A stretch of 64,000 nucleotides of DNA from Warburgia ugandensis (lineage: Eukaryota; Streptophyta; Magnoliopsida; Canellales; Canellaceae), in the NCBI GenBank assembly GCA_035236585.1, contig CP141128.1:26131618-26195617 (forward strand), in the 5' to 3' direction. Below the pieces are notes generated by a model that was not told where the DNA came from, did not search any database, and was given only the letters and a program-made list of their open reading frames with translations. This document shows positions 10,324 to 21,993 of the stretch, piece by piece; within the stretch, counting starts at the first letter, position 1; every line of letters begins with the position of its first letter. A program made the position numbers and the translations under genes.

Positions 10324-13300
10324 CCAGGTTTTATGCTTTCACAGCCAGTCCAACATGTCCAAGGGTCTTAGACAATAGAGAAAATTAAGAAGAAGTAGTA
10401 TAAATAGGAGTAGTAGAGATGACTACTTCTATTTGAGGATTACAATATTAATGCACAAGGCATTTCACTATAAACAAATAGGTGAAAAAGGAGATGGGCC
10501 TAGCAAATACTTAGATATTGGTTGGCTTAAATCTTATCAATAAGGATTGTTGTGCAGTGGTGCAAAGATGAAAACTCATATATGGATCATATTATGATGA
10601 TGATGAAGGAAGATGTTAGTGAACTTGTTAGTAGATAGTTCTGACCAGCAATAAAGTAATCTCATCAAAGGTGAGAAAATTGAAGAACCTAGATGGCTAT
10701 CTTACCATCATAAAGAATATCAGAATGTGAGTACACTACCACAATGATATGATATAAGTATGATAGGGGATGTAAAAGATAGACTTTGAGAAGATGTTGA
10801 TGATAATCTAAGAGGGATGAGCATACAAGATGATACTAGGAGATAACTATGACTCGTACTAGATCACAAAGGTATGGATCCTCAAAGACTTAGCTCAATT
10901 TTGGATACCTTAATTGGAGTCTCATGAAGAGTGAAGTGATATTGAATAAAAACTACCTGAGTATTATGGAGCGAAACAGAAGATGTATACAAGTGACATA
11001 TTATGTAATTAAGAGAGACCTAACACGAATATGATAGGGAAATGAATTCGAGCGAGTTATCAAAATATTTTGATGATAATACTAAGGATGATAATAGATT
11101 GATCCTAACATGAACTTGTAAGAAAAGTATAGCATGATCAAAACGTCAATGTCATTATTAAGACATTGTAGAAATTTTATTGAGGCTACAGGCAATTGAG
11201 GATTTCAATGATCTTAAGACAATTTAGAATTTCTAAGAAGCATTCAGTTTATAATATCTGTTGAGTAAAAGAGTAGATGTAGTATTGATTATATGCAACA
11301 AAAGACATTGATCTAGGAAGACAAAAGTGAGGATTTTGAAGAAAAGAGAGAAAGAGATAGAGATGTAACTATAAGTATTCAATAAATATTGAATATTCAA
11401 AAGAAGAAGATCATGACTTTATGGAGATACATACAAATCTCTCATCTTGAATCAAGTGGGAAGATAAACCAATCAACTTCGAAGGAATGATGATAGATGA
11501 GTTGGTGATCTTATTGTAAAAGAGTATAAAAGAGAGAGCATATGGGGTTTAAGACTTTGAAGTAGAGTATCGAATATCAGGACATTATGCTGCACGAAAA
11601 TTTTCGAAGAGGAATGGTGACCAACTAGAAATTAAGTTCTACAAATGGTTTGATATCAATTATTACAATTAGATTCTTATCGGATCCATTAGCTTATGGG
11701 GAACACCAATGGATATAATCCATAAAAAGGAAAATTTGGTGATATCCCACCTTGCCAATAAAGTATATTGAAAAAGAAATTAAGCCGGACAGTGACTTGT
11801 CCATTTAGCAAGTAGGGTACCATCAAGGATCAAATTGAGGTCTTGCTATCATAGATTGGAAGACAAAAAATCTTAAGACCATTATGTAGTCATTACCTTT
11901 AGAGTATTGTTGACTAAATAAAGGTATCTCACCCTATTTAATCAAGTATGTTAGAGTTAGTAGTGGAAGTTATATACTCAGAAGGATATTATAAGTATTT
12001 GAACATGAGTTTTACCTAAAAGAAGTTACTTGATAGACTAAGTCATTTGAGGGTATGAGGTCAGTTGATTAGGCCACATCATGGAGGAGCTACAAGTATA
12101 ATAGATACAGTAACAACTGAGACAGAAGCAAAAATAAGGAGTGATCTCCACCAGTGAGACATATTTTTCCAAACCTAAATAGATACCTTAACAAACCATA
12201 GAAATCACTGTGGGTCTGAAAGATGCTACTGACTTGGATTGAAAAGAAAGGTAGATAAGTACTGATCAATTTGGAGACCCCTGAGCTTATAATAAAGATA
12301 CATCTGGAAAGAGATCAATAGGTAATCAAATAAAGTCTTTCTATGTGTCTACAAAAATGTTCCATGCTTACCTAAGTGTTTTTCAAATTTGATGATTTAA
12401 CAGCTTCAGCATAACTTGATGTAGTAGCTATTGAACGAGAACTGCTAGTATAAGCTAAGTATGAGGAGGCACTTGAAGGATAAATTTTGAGGAATTGAGA
12501 AAATCACTACTTATGAGGATACTTCTTGACAATACAGACTGCATGGTTGACGATAAAGCCTTGATAAAAGATTGAACAATATATTAACATAGGGGATGGA
12601 AGGAGAAAAAGTGTGATGGCTAGCACACTATAAGGTGAAGATTTAATGTTACATTACCTTTAGACAAATAGTTAGTTGTTATGAGCATATACCAAGTATG
12701 AAAAATCAATTGAAGGAATTTCCTAAGGACTAACCCTACTGGATTGAGTATAGAACTTTTGGACTGAAAGGTTATGAAGAAAACCATCAAGTAAAGAAAG
12801 GACAAAGGGGATAATGACAAAGGATTCAACCATGACCTAGTAAGGGTACTCAGTTATGAATAAGAGACTTTTTGCTTTGCATAAATGGGAACATTACTGA
12901 AAATCCTAATGACAAATTGATGTGAATAGTGAGATAAGGCCTTTGGACGAGAACATTTGACCCATGATGATGAATCGACCATTAACATTTGACATGAGTT
13001 TGGATAAAATCTTCACAGAGAAAAGCCTTTAATGAATTCAATAATTATGAAACTGGATATAGAGTTAGGACATTTTACTTTCAGTATATGATACGGTCCT
13101 CGGTGGAAGATGCTACTAATTGGCTTTCATGATTTTATTTTGAATGTAACTTTGGTCGAGGAATAAAGTCACATATGGAAAATGACAGATAGTTGAAATT
13201 TGAAGTTAATCAAGAGTTTGGCTGTAGAACACATGATACCATATCAGTTATTGAAGTATCTTGGGGACAAATATAAAAGATAAGAAGCAAAGTTCCACAC

Positions 13301-13784
13301 AATAGAAAGAAGGTAATTTTTTGGACTCTTACTAATGACATATAACCAACCATTAGAATGAGATGTGGATGATGAAGAGATCAAGAAGAAAAAGGATTAT
13401 CCTATGATATTCAAAATAAAATAGGAGAAATAAGATCATATGATCTCAAAGAAGTATGGAGTAATTTATACATGAAGAAGCATGATCCTAGGAGGAGACT
13501 ATCCTGTACACGATGAGAAAAGTATAGGCATCCAAGGACTTCGAGATAGATGAATTACCGCTAGAAACCGGTATTGTTAAACTAGCACATATGAGAGGAT
13601 GCATCAGAGTACGCAGCGAAAGCAGCCCTTAAAGGTAAGGCCTTGTAGAAGGAACAATAAAAATGATAAATTGAGGTTGAGCCTAGATTTGATTCCTAAG
13701 GGGAGAATGCATTCACCAAAGGAATTATCTAAGAGATAAAATGCCTTGAAGATAATAATTTATGGAATTTCGAGGACGAAATTC

Positions 13785-13795
13785 TTTTAAGGGGG
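13785..13795 (+). promoter_or_regulatory. Polypurine tract of LARD-1
   Basis: TTTTAAGGGGG follows GACGAAATTC and lies 6 bp upstream of the 3' LTR. The same block occurs at 41354-41364 in LARD-2. Confidence 0.8.
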
Positions 13796-13801
13796 CAATA
13801 A

Positions 13802-15313
13802 TGCAACGCCCGAGCAAATTACGCTATTTCTAACAAAAATTGGACCTTTTATGGGAAATAAACTGTGTTGAATGTTTTACTTTATTTAAAATAGTAAACG
13901 AAAGAATTTATGAGGAAACTTGCTACCATTAAATTATACTCAAAAAATGGAATCCAGCTCCAAAAAGAACGCTGAAAAAGGAGTCCGTATGAAGAAGTTA
14001 CGGCCGTTTAAAGATCAGGGGCAGTTCTATAATTTAAACAGAAAACGTTTAAAACAAAAAAGACGAAAAACGCAGGGGGCCGTTTTGATAACGGCACCCC
14101 CTGTCATCTTCCACCTCCAAACTTCTCCAAAAACCCTCAATCCTGACTTTTCCAGAGAAATTTGCCACCGCCATTGAGGGGCACTTCCTTCTTCCCTCTA
14201 TAAAAGCCCCATCTCCCCTCCAAAAACGTGATTTTTTTGTCGTTTAGGACTGGGGTTTTTGGCAAAAACCGGAAAGCCAGTTCCCTGAGTTTTTCTGCAA
14301 TGGCCAGGCCGAATCAAGCCGGCCATTCCCGTCCCCCCATTCCCCTCTCTTCCCTTGTTCCATCCTTGCACAACATTGGGAGTTTACCCTCTTCGAGTTT
14401 CCCAGCAACGTAAGGTTTTCAGGTAGAAACAAGGGTTCCACCACCGGGAAAAAGGGCGTCCCCAGGCGACCGAGGTAAGCCGTTTTTCCCCTACCTTCTA
14501 TCCATTTACTTCCCCAGGCCAGATCCATACCGGATCTGGTTCTTTTCCCAGCCTTTTTCTAGCTAGATTTCCTGGTCGGAAAATGCTCCAAGACGATTCA
14601 GACGGCCCTGCACAAACAAGGCATCCCACGGATGCCTTGCTCCACCTGCGCCTAGGACTGGGTCCCTAGGACGGGTTCTAGGCGTACGGTAGTGCATACG
14701 CTGTCCCAGGTGCGGCCTTCAGGTGCACGTGCGACATGGGGCATGGGTCCTGGCTCGACCAGGATGCACGGGGTGCCCTGGGACCTGAGACGCACCATGC
14801 TACACCAAAGGTGCGTCCGTGCGATGATGCGCGTCATAGCGCGTCACTTGAGGATGCACGTGCACATGCAAAACGCGGTCCCTGGCACGGCCTTTAGCAA
14901 GCACGCAAGTGAGGCGGTCACGGTTCAACCAAGACGCGCGGGTGTAATGGGAACTAGGACACACGGACCTAACGAGACTATAAAGATAGGATCATAGGAC
15001 AATTTATAGAGTTAACCATTGAATAGTAGATCCACATCATAGGATCTAGCCTGACAAATGAATTAGGCAAGGACCATGGACCCTAAAGGCAGATCTAGCA
15101 ATCTAATGTCTAAATAGATTGAAATTCATAAGGACTCCTTGTATCCATTCATATCCAGGAGTTTATAAATGAGACCCAGGGACGGGTTGAGTGTTAAAGG
15201 ACGCAACTCCGTGAGACTTTGAGGTAGGTGCTCTATTGCTACTAGACTTTTAAAAAGAGCCTGTGATTGTTTTGAATGCATGTTTTAATTATAAATTATA
15301 TGACTTGTTTAGC
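13802..15313 (+). repeat. LARD-1 3' LTR (truncated)
   Basis: Begins TGCAACGCCC and follows the 5' LTR up to TGACTTGTTTAGC at about 15313. It then changes abruptly to minus-strand Athila pol. It keeps an intact TATAAAAG at 14199-14206. About 1.2 kb of the 3' part are missing. Frames 13920-14177, 14244-14528 and 14692-14997 show no domain. Confidence 0.82.
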
Positions 15314-16313
15314 TAACAACTCTTTCTTAGTAGTGGAATAATTGAGTTGTGTGTCATTCAATGTTCTATAGCATAGTAGATCACATGGAAAAGTTCATCT
15401 ATATGCTACCCCAAGATAGAACCTATTGCATAATTGGAGGCATCACACATAATTTTGAATGGTGCATTCTAATCGGTGGTTGAATAATGGGAGTAAAGGT
15501 GAGTTCTACTTTAAGCCACTCCAAAGCGCATGCATAATCATCATTAAAGTCAAATAGAGCCTCTTTAGCAAGTAGGCTGCATAAGGGCTGGTGATTTTGC
15601 TAAAATCTTTAATGAAGCAACGGTAAAACCCGACAAGGCCAAGGAATGAACAAATTTCCTTTACCATCTTAAGAGGAGGAAGGTTAGAAATTACATCCAC
15701 CTTGGCTTTATCAACCTCTATCCTAGTAGCTGAGATCACAGTGCCGAAAACAATACCATTTGCACCATAAAACTGGCATTTCTCTCAATTCAACACCAAA
15801 ATTTTCTCCTGACACCTAGCAAGTACTAACTTCAGATGGTGTAGCATTCATTAAAAGGTGATCCAAATGCTAAAAATTTGTCCATGAACACTTCTAAGAA
15901 CCTCTCAACAGTATTAGAAAAAATGCTTAGCATACACCTTTGGAACATAGCTTGAGCATTATGCAAGGGCATATGACAGTAAACAGAGGTCCCAAAAGGG
16001 CAGGTGATGGTAGTCTTCTATTGGTCCTCACGTGCTATGGGGATTTGGTTATAGCTAGAATAATCATCATGAAAGCAATAACATTTATGGTTAGCTAACC
16101 TTTCCAACATTTGGTCAATGAAAAGAAGAGGAAAGTGACCTTTCCCCGTGACTGACTTCAGTTTACAGTAATCAATACAAACTCTCCACCCAATGGTATG
16201 CTAGTGCAAATCAGTTTTTTATCCTCATTACAGACTCCAATGACTCTAGATTTCTTAGGTACAACATGAGCTAGGCTAACCCAAGTGATATCAGAAATAG
16301 GGTATACAATGCC
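15314..16313 (-). pseudogene. Athila pol fragment: RT to start of RNase H
   Basis: Read on the minus strand from 16313 down, the translation gives an RT start with GIVYPISDITWVS and VVPKKS (16158-16370). Further down come VDKAKVDVISNLPP, SFLGLVGFYRCFIKDFSKI (15506-15739) and finally a decayed LNYSTTKKELL-like stretch at the left edge. These are RT and RT/RNase H connection segments of Athila-type Ty3/gypsy elements, whose polymerase copies element RNA into cDNA. Several stops and frameshifts interrupt it. It abuts an LTR end at 16313-16320 with gag, protease and the start of pol missing, and its left end meets LARD-1. It is not functional. Confidence 0.85.
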
Positions 16314-16755
16314 AACTAGTGTACCTTTAAAGTTACTAGCAAGCACATGAATCAATGTGGTAATTTGCATGCAAGAGAGGTCAATCCCACAAGGAATCTC
16401 ACAATTTTGTATATTGATTGGATTTTATTTAGATTACTTAACCTAGCCAAATAGAGATCGGTTTGATTAAACTAGGAAATTAAATGCTATGGAAGAGGAA
16501 ATAAGTATGGAATTGGAAACATGAACTAAATGGAAACTTTTTTAAAATAAAGATCTTCAATGGAATTAGAAACTTTCCTAACTAATATGAATTCAATAAA
16601 AGAAACTAGTGCAAACCTATAGTGACCTAATCTAGGAAACTTTCTCAAAGTAAAACTTTCTAAAACTAACTCAGAAACTTTCTAAATTAGCCTAAGATAC
16701 AAAGTAATTAAACAATGAAATATAAACTACAAAACAAGAAACTAATCAAGGAAAG
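16314..16755 (-). repeat. Athila LTR 3' fragment, minus strand
   Basis: The reverse complement matches the 3' ends of the other Athila LTRs here: repeated AGGAAAGTTTC-like phrases, then TCCTTGTGGGATTGACCTC, GATTCATGTGCTTGCTAGTAA and a terminal TACA at 16320, followed by a partial PBS (TTGGCATT). At its other edge (16755/16756) it is cut by the insertion of the plus-strand Athila LTR. Confidence 0.75.
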
Positions 16756-17921
16756 TAATAAGTGTTTAATTTTGTATAAAAAGTACCCAATTAATAGCCC
16801 ATGTATTATAAAATATAGTGTCATTTCTAGGGTTTTTCTTGAAAATTTGTAACACGTGCATTTTTTACCTAACAATTCAAATTTTGATATTTTACAAGTT
16901 CAGAAGGTAATCTGAAGTATGTGAATCATCATAATTTTTTACTATTTAATTAAGATTTTTATTCTTCTGTAGGTGTTGAGATGAAGATCCAATAGCCAAG
17001 ATTAAGTGTGGTAAAGATTGAAGATCAAGATTAAAAGGGAGAGCTGGGACCCATTTTCAACATTTCAAAGTGTGATCAAGGTTTAGTTTTATCTTAGGGC
17101 AAGCAATAAGAGCAATTGGAGAGTTAAAGATGACTAAAATGGGCCTGTGCACAAACCATACATTTCCACTATCTTTGCATGGAGCCATGTAAGCCACCTT
17201 AGTCATACAAGCCATGCTAAAGGGTGACAAGCTAAATAAGCCATGAAGCCAAGGGATTAAACATTCAAGCCACCAAGCCAAATGAGCCATACAATGGAGT
17301 GCCACAATTGGTGGAAGATTTACAAGCAATTACCCATACCCAAATTGAGATTTTCAATAGGTAATTAGTAAAGAGTAGGAGATTATCATATGGTGAGATA
17401 AAATGCAAAGTGAACCAATAAGAACAGAGCCTTCACTTTGTTTTTTCTTTCCATCCTTTTCTCTTTCTTTCCCTATCTTTCCTCTCTCCCTTCTTACCAT
17501 TCTAAGTGAAACCACCTCAAGAAATGGAGTTCCATGCCTAACTCCTAAAAAGAAGGCACCTCCCACCTTAAGATGCCCAAGATCCTAATGCCACCTACTC
17601 ACCTTCTAATTCCATCATCTAACCTCTAACTCTACTTCTTTCTAGATCCCATCTCATCCTAATTCCATCCTTGATCATCCACCATTCAAAGTCCATCTAA
17701 AACCTTTCTCATCTATCCTAAGATTCCACATTAATTCCCATGGTGTTCTACGTCAATTGTCCTTCTTTTGAATACTTGGCTAAGTTAAAGTAAGATAACA
17801 TAAACTCTAATTAACCCCATTTATCAACAATTCTTCATGGGATTGACCCGTATTTGTCAATTCTATACTCTAATAGAGCTGTACACTTGCAGTAATTATT
17901 AAGACACATCAAGTTTTTGGC
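16756..17921 (+). repeat. Athila 5' LTR (~1.17 kb, internally shortened)
   Basis: Begins TAATAAGTGTTTAATTTTG (other copies TGATAAGTG) and ends ...ACACATCA six bases before the PBS. The first ~700 bp match the solo LTR at 21994: ACACGTGCATTTTTTACC, the ...CAAGCCACCAAGCC... block, and a TTCCATCC/CTTTCCC-rich stretch. It then passes quickly to the terminal GGGATTGACCC block, so roughly 1.5 kb of the 2.7 kb LTR are absent. Frames 17057-17329, 17354-17566 and 17403-17588 show no domain. Confidence 0.75.
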
Positions 17922-17927
17922 ACTGTT

Positions 17928-17945
17928 GAGGATTTACAAAAAGTT
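17928..17945 (+). promoter_or_regulatory. Athila primer-binding site (tRNA-Asp type)
   Basis: TGGCACTGTTGAGGATTT follows a run of five T. The Athila consensus TGGCGCCGTTGCCGGGGA is recognisable with several transitions. Confidence 0.75.
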
Positions 17946-19079
17946 TAATTGAGATTTATGTTATAATGCTTTACTAAGAGTCTTAGTTTTAAGGTCCCAT
18001 GTAGGGGCATATGCATACTTTCCTTATTCTTATGAATTTGAAGCGTCCTATCTCTTTCATATAGGAATTTGGACGTGAATAAAGCTTTGCAAGAAGACCT
18101 TCATTTTCAAATAATTTTTTTTATTTGAGTGAATTGTAGTGAGGATGGAGTTGTATTTTTATACACAATTTATTCATTTAAAATTAAGGGTTGTAATAAT
18201 ACAGTTAAGGGTGGGCCATCCTAACCTAAACGATGGGGTGGCCTATACATGGACCCACCCTTATACGAAAAGACTATTGTAAGACTGCTCTTCACTTCTT
18301 TCCACGTAGAATAGATTACATTGTTAATTTAGTTGCATTTGCATGGTAGTAGAGAGCACATAGAAAGCACTTTCTTACTTGATGCATTCTAGGGTTTGCA
18401 TTAGATTTCCTACTTTTCTTTCATTAATAGGGCACGTTTATTACTTTAAGGTGCTTATATGTTGATTGAACTAAGTGGGATTATTTAAAATGCTAGTAAG
18501 GGCACTTGAACCCTCATAAGATTAAGGGTGGATTTAGCACCACACCTTAGCCCACCTAAGTATAACAGCACCTAATGCACCCCATTCTTCCAACACTTAA
18601 TTTAAAATCAATCTAGAAGAGACTTCAACAACTTCTCGAGCTCATAAGGTCCACTTTGAAGGAAGCAGCCTATTGCCATTCCAGTGACCCCTATCTAATT
18701 GACTATGCTGGTATTTAAATGACTAGCTCAACTAGCACATTATATGATTCATATCATCTACGATTGACTAAGGAGGGTGTGAAATAATGTAAAAGCTTCA
18801 CACATAATTTTTTTTTAAGAAAACAAGCATTTTAGATTGTTGCTTATGGTTCAAATATTTATTGTCCTAGTTTGTGTGTTTCATCATTTAGGTTCGATTA
18901 TCTAGTTTAGGTATCACCTAGACAAGGTGGGAAAAAAATTCTCTCTTTCATTGTATACAACAACTTAGCTTCGTTGTATATAAAAAGTCAAATATATCAT
19001 CCATTGGTGTATCCATGATCATCGATCACTTAATCCTCATCTAACACTTTTAGATACAGAGATCAAATGATCTATGAGA
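17946..19079 (+). repeat. Athila untranslated leader
   Basis: Non-coding sequence between PBS and gag. The stretch around 18500-18700 (CCCTCATAAGATTAAGG, TTAGCCCACCTAAG, CACTTTGAAGGAAGCAGC) is homologous to 47745-47925, the leader of the second plus-strand Athila fragment. No ORF of note. Confidence 0.65.
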
Positions 19080-19950
19080 CAAGGCCAAAGTATTCAAGAA
19101 TATCAAGAGATCCTTGTTATAGAAATGGATGACAAAGTAGTAGAAGTGAGACCGTTGAAGGATTATTCGACACCTGTCCAATTCAACTTGCCTTCATGCA
19201 TAGCTCCACCTACAATAAATGTGTACCATTTGAGTTAAAACCAAGAGTTATTCAACTCCTACCATATTTCTATGGCTTAGACAAAGTGGACTCATACCAC
19301 TACATTAACAAATTCCTTGGCATTTGATCTACTTATAAATACCACAATTTCTCATATGACTCTATTAGTTGAAGCTATTCCCATTTTCTCTTAAGCATAA
19401 AGCTAAGGTGTGACTCAACTCTCTAGAGCAAGATCATCATCACATAGGATCAACTATTTAGGAAATTCTTAAATAAGTTTTTCCTCATCCATAAAACTAA
19501 TGCACTCGGGGCAAAATTAAAAACTTCCAACAAAAGGAGGGAGAGAATTTCTATGAATGCTAAGAATGTTGAAGGACTTGCTTCTAAAATGTGCCCATCA
19601 TAGATTTGAAAAGTGGCAACATGCCCAATATTTTTACTAGGTTTGGCAACACAGAACCGAGACATGATAGACACTAGTAGTGGAAGGGCTTTCATGACTA
19701 AAAGTGATATGAAAGCTTAGAATTTCTTTGAAACACTTGTTCACAATTCCTAACATTGGGATTACTTTGCCAAAATGGAAATAAATTCACAGCTATAAAA
19801 GAAAGGTGGCATTTATGAGTTAGGGGTTACTTTTGATCTTTATAATAAAATTGATATGTGGAACTAGAAGGTAAACAAAATAGATGAACTTTCTCAACAG
19901 TTAGATTCCTTCATGATGAACAAATCTCCTGTGAAACCTCTATCCAAGGT
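19080..19950 (+). pseudogene. Athila gag (capsid) pseudogene
   Basis: Gag packages element RNA into virus-like particles. The plus-strand translation contains TPVQFNLPSCIAPPT, then VIQLLPYFYGLDKVD (from about 19247), a Y-INKFLGI segment, and DQLFRKFLNKFF with HKTNALGAKL (19449-19520). These match the conserved Athila/retrotransposon Gag core in the correct order. At least six in-frame stops and several frame changes break it. No intact CCHC zinc knuckle was found downstream (about 20000-20900). The open minus frame 19450-19695 is the shadow of this region. Confidence 0.78.
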
Positions 19951-20929
19951 ATGTTTGATCTATAAATCACTCTGCCCCATCCTGTCCATCTAGCTTTGGT
20001 TTCCCACAATTATTTTCATAGCAGAAGAATGTTATGAATACATATTACCAACCTATCAACAATAACTCTTATTCTGAGCCCTACAACCTTGGTCAGGCTA
20101 GGCATCCCAACTTTTCTTGGTCAAAGAATGACCAAAAAAGGGCTTCATAGGGTAACCCACATCAATGACCTTTTCCCAAGAATAGCATGCCTCAATAGAT
20201 AGCATCTACCTCCACAGTTTCCAACCTAACAAAGGAAAAAATCATTGGAGGAAACTTTGAACATGTTCATGTAAGGGACTATGCAATTTCAAATTGATAC
20301 TAAATAGACCTTGTAAGTCAACTCGCAGTCTAGTGGAAATTGGAATATCATATGAGTTAGCTCTCTGGTGCTCTTTAAGAGAGGGGAAAAGGTAAGTTTC
20401 CTAGTCAACCATACCCAATCGCAAGGGTTAGTATGACATTAGTTTTGAACCTTTGATAAAGTCAAGTCCATCAAAACCCTTAGCGATGGGAAATAAGTAG
20501 ATAATATTGTAGGCCAACCTAGGATAACCCCACAACCTAAGGAGAAAGAGAAGCCTACCCAACCTCAAAAAGGAAAATAAAAAGTATTGCCTGCTTCCTC
20601 TTCATAAGAACGCCTTCCTGATGCACCACATGTTCTAAAGGTTCCCATCCATCAAAGACTTAATACAACTAAGAATGAGAACAATTATAATGAGATAATG
20701 GACATATTTAAACAAGTCAATATCAACACTCCATTACTTAGTGCCATTAAAGATTTCCCTCCTTAGGCAAACAAAAGTGGTAGCCTGATGTGTATAAAAA
20801 GGCCTTTCTCATCAGTCAAGTCAATTCTATTCTACAACACCAAACTCCTCCTAAACACAAAGATCTCGGATGCCCTACAATCTCATGTGTAATTGGGAAA
20901 CACAAATTTGATAAGCCATTTTGAGATTT

Positions 20930-21250
20930 AGGGGTTGGTGTTAACCATTGATATATTCGATCTATGAGCAACTAGACTTAAGCAAGATGAAACCCACTGC
21001 TACTACCCTACAATTAGTAGACCAATCTATCAAAATTCCTAAAGGGATAGAAGAAAATGTTTTAATATAGGTAAACTAGTTTCTGTTTCCAATGGACTTT
21101 TTAGTCATTGATGCAAAACTTGTATCTAATCCATATGCTAAAATCCTTATCATTTGTGACCATCCATTCTTGGTCATTAATCATCAATATGGTGTTATGA
21201 AACTATCATTAGGTAATATGAAACTTGAGTTCAAAAATTTTAATGTAGCA
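20930..21250 (+). pseudogene. Athila aspartic protease pseudogene
   Basis: Retroviral-type protease that processes Gag-Pol. The translation shows DLGVGVN at the active site (about 20926-20946), where DLGASVN is typical, then YEQLDL, KPTATTLQLVDQSIKIP and the GVMKLSLGNMKLEF segment near 21190-21235. Spacing and order fit Athila protease. The catalytic loop is altered and stops interrupt it. Between this and gag (19950-20930) the translation is heavily decayed and no domain was recognised. Confidence 0.75.
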
Positions 21251-21599
21251 TAAAATATAGACTTTGAAGACTCATTTGCTATGAATGTTATAGAAAGTAT
21301 AGTTCATGACACTTTCCTTTCATCCTCTGAGTCAAACGAACCAGTTCTATACAAGAAGTGGACCCATTACTTGAAGCTGTAACAGCAATGGGCCCTCCTG
21401 AATGGAGATTAAAGGTAGAACACTTAACGCCCACATTAGACCTAAAACCTTTACCAGAAAGTCTAAAATATGCATTTTTAGGTCGCTCTATAACCTTTTT
21501 TAGTATCATCACTTCTAATCTCAATCATGAATAGGAAGGAAAACTACTTAATGTACTCTAGAAATATTGACAGCCATAGGGTGGTCCATATAAGACATT

Positions 21600-21993
21600 G
21601 AAGGAAGTATCCCCACCATTTGCATGCACCAAATTCATTTATAAGAGAATCCTAAAACCTCCCAAGAATCACAATAGCGGCTAAACCCTTAAATGAAGGA
21701 GGCAGTTAGGTCAGAGATGCTTAAGTTGAGAGATGTACGTATCATTTACCCTATCTCTGATAGTACATGGATCAGCCTTGTTCAGGTTGTCCCTAAAAAT
21801 TCTAGAGTCATGGTATTTCACAATGAGGATAATGAATTAGTCCCCACTCATATGACCATTAGGTGGAGAGTCTATATTAACTACCGAAAGCTAAATGCGG
21901 TTACGAAGAAAGACCACTTTCCTCTTTCCTTCATAGACCAAATGCTAAAAAGGCTATCCAATCATGAGTATTGCTATTTCTTACATGGATATT
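21600..21993 (+). pseudogene. Athila reverse transcriptase, 5' part (palm/fingers)
   Basis: A 104-codon open stretch at 21693-22007 carries IYPISDSTWISLVQVVP, VYINYRKLNAVTKKDHFPL and FIDQMLKRLSNH, the conserved first RT blocks of Athila. Upstream (21600-21690) a decayed LKEVSPPFACTKFI segment matches the pol region before RT. The frame is cut at 21993 by a solo LTR, and RT resumes at 24700. The catalytic segment lies in the second part. Confidence 0.88.

Larger units (their letters stand above)
10310..13801 (+). repeat. LARD-1 internal region, no coding capacity seen
   Basis: About 3.5 kb of A/T-rich sequence with stops in all frames. No zinc knuckle, protease, RT or integrase motif was recognised. 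Bases 10310 to about 11945 and about 13590-13801 are collinear with LARD-2. The middle ~1.65 kb (about 11946-13590) are present only here. The chance minus frame 12620-12829 shows no domain. The segment could be a wholly decayed gag-pol, but the conservation of its ends with LARD-2 favours an inherited non-coding interior. Confidence 0.75.
7558..15313 (+). mobile_element. LARD-1: non-coding LTR retrotransposon, 3' LTR truncated
   Basis: Structure: 5' LTR (7558-10309), tRNA-Met-type PBS (10312-10323), 3.5 kb of internal sequence without open frames, polypurine tract (13785-13795), and a 3' LTR that breaks at about 15313. The 5 bp before the element are CCTGT; no right duplication can be checked because the 3' end is lost. 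The PBS and the GACGAAATTC block before the polypurine tract are typical of chromovirus (Del/Tekay-like) Ty3/gypsy elements. The long non-coding interior fits the large retrotransposon derivative (LARD) class, which must be mobilised by another element. The internal region is homologous to that of LARD-2 at 39577-41370. Confidence 0.82.
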
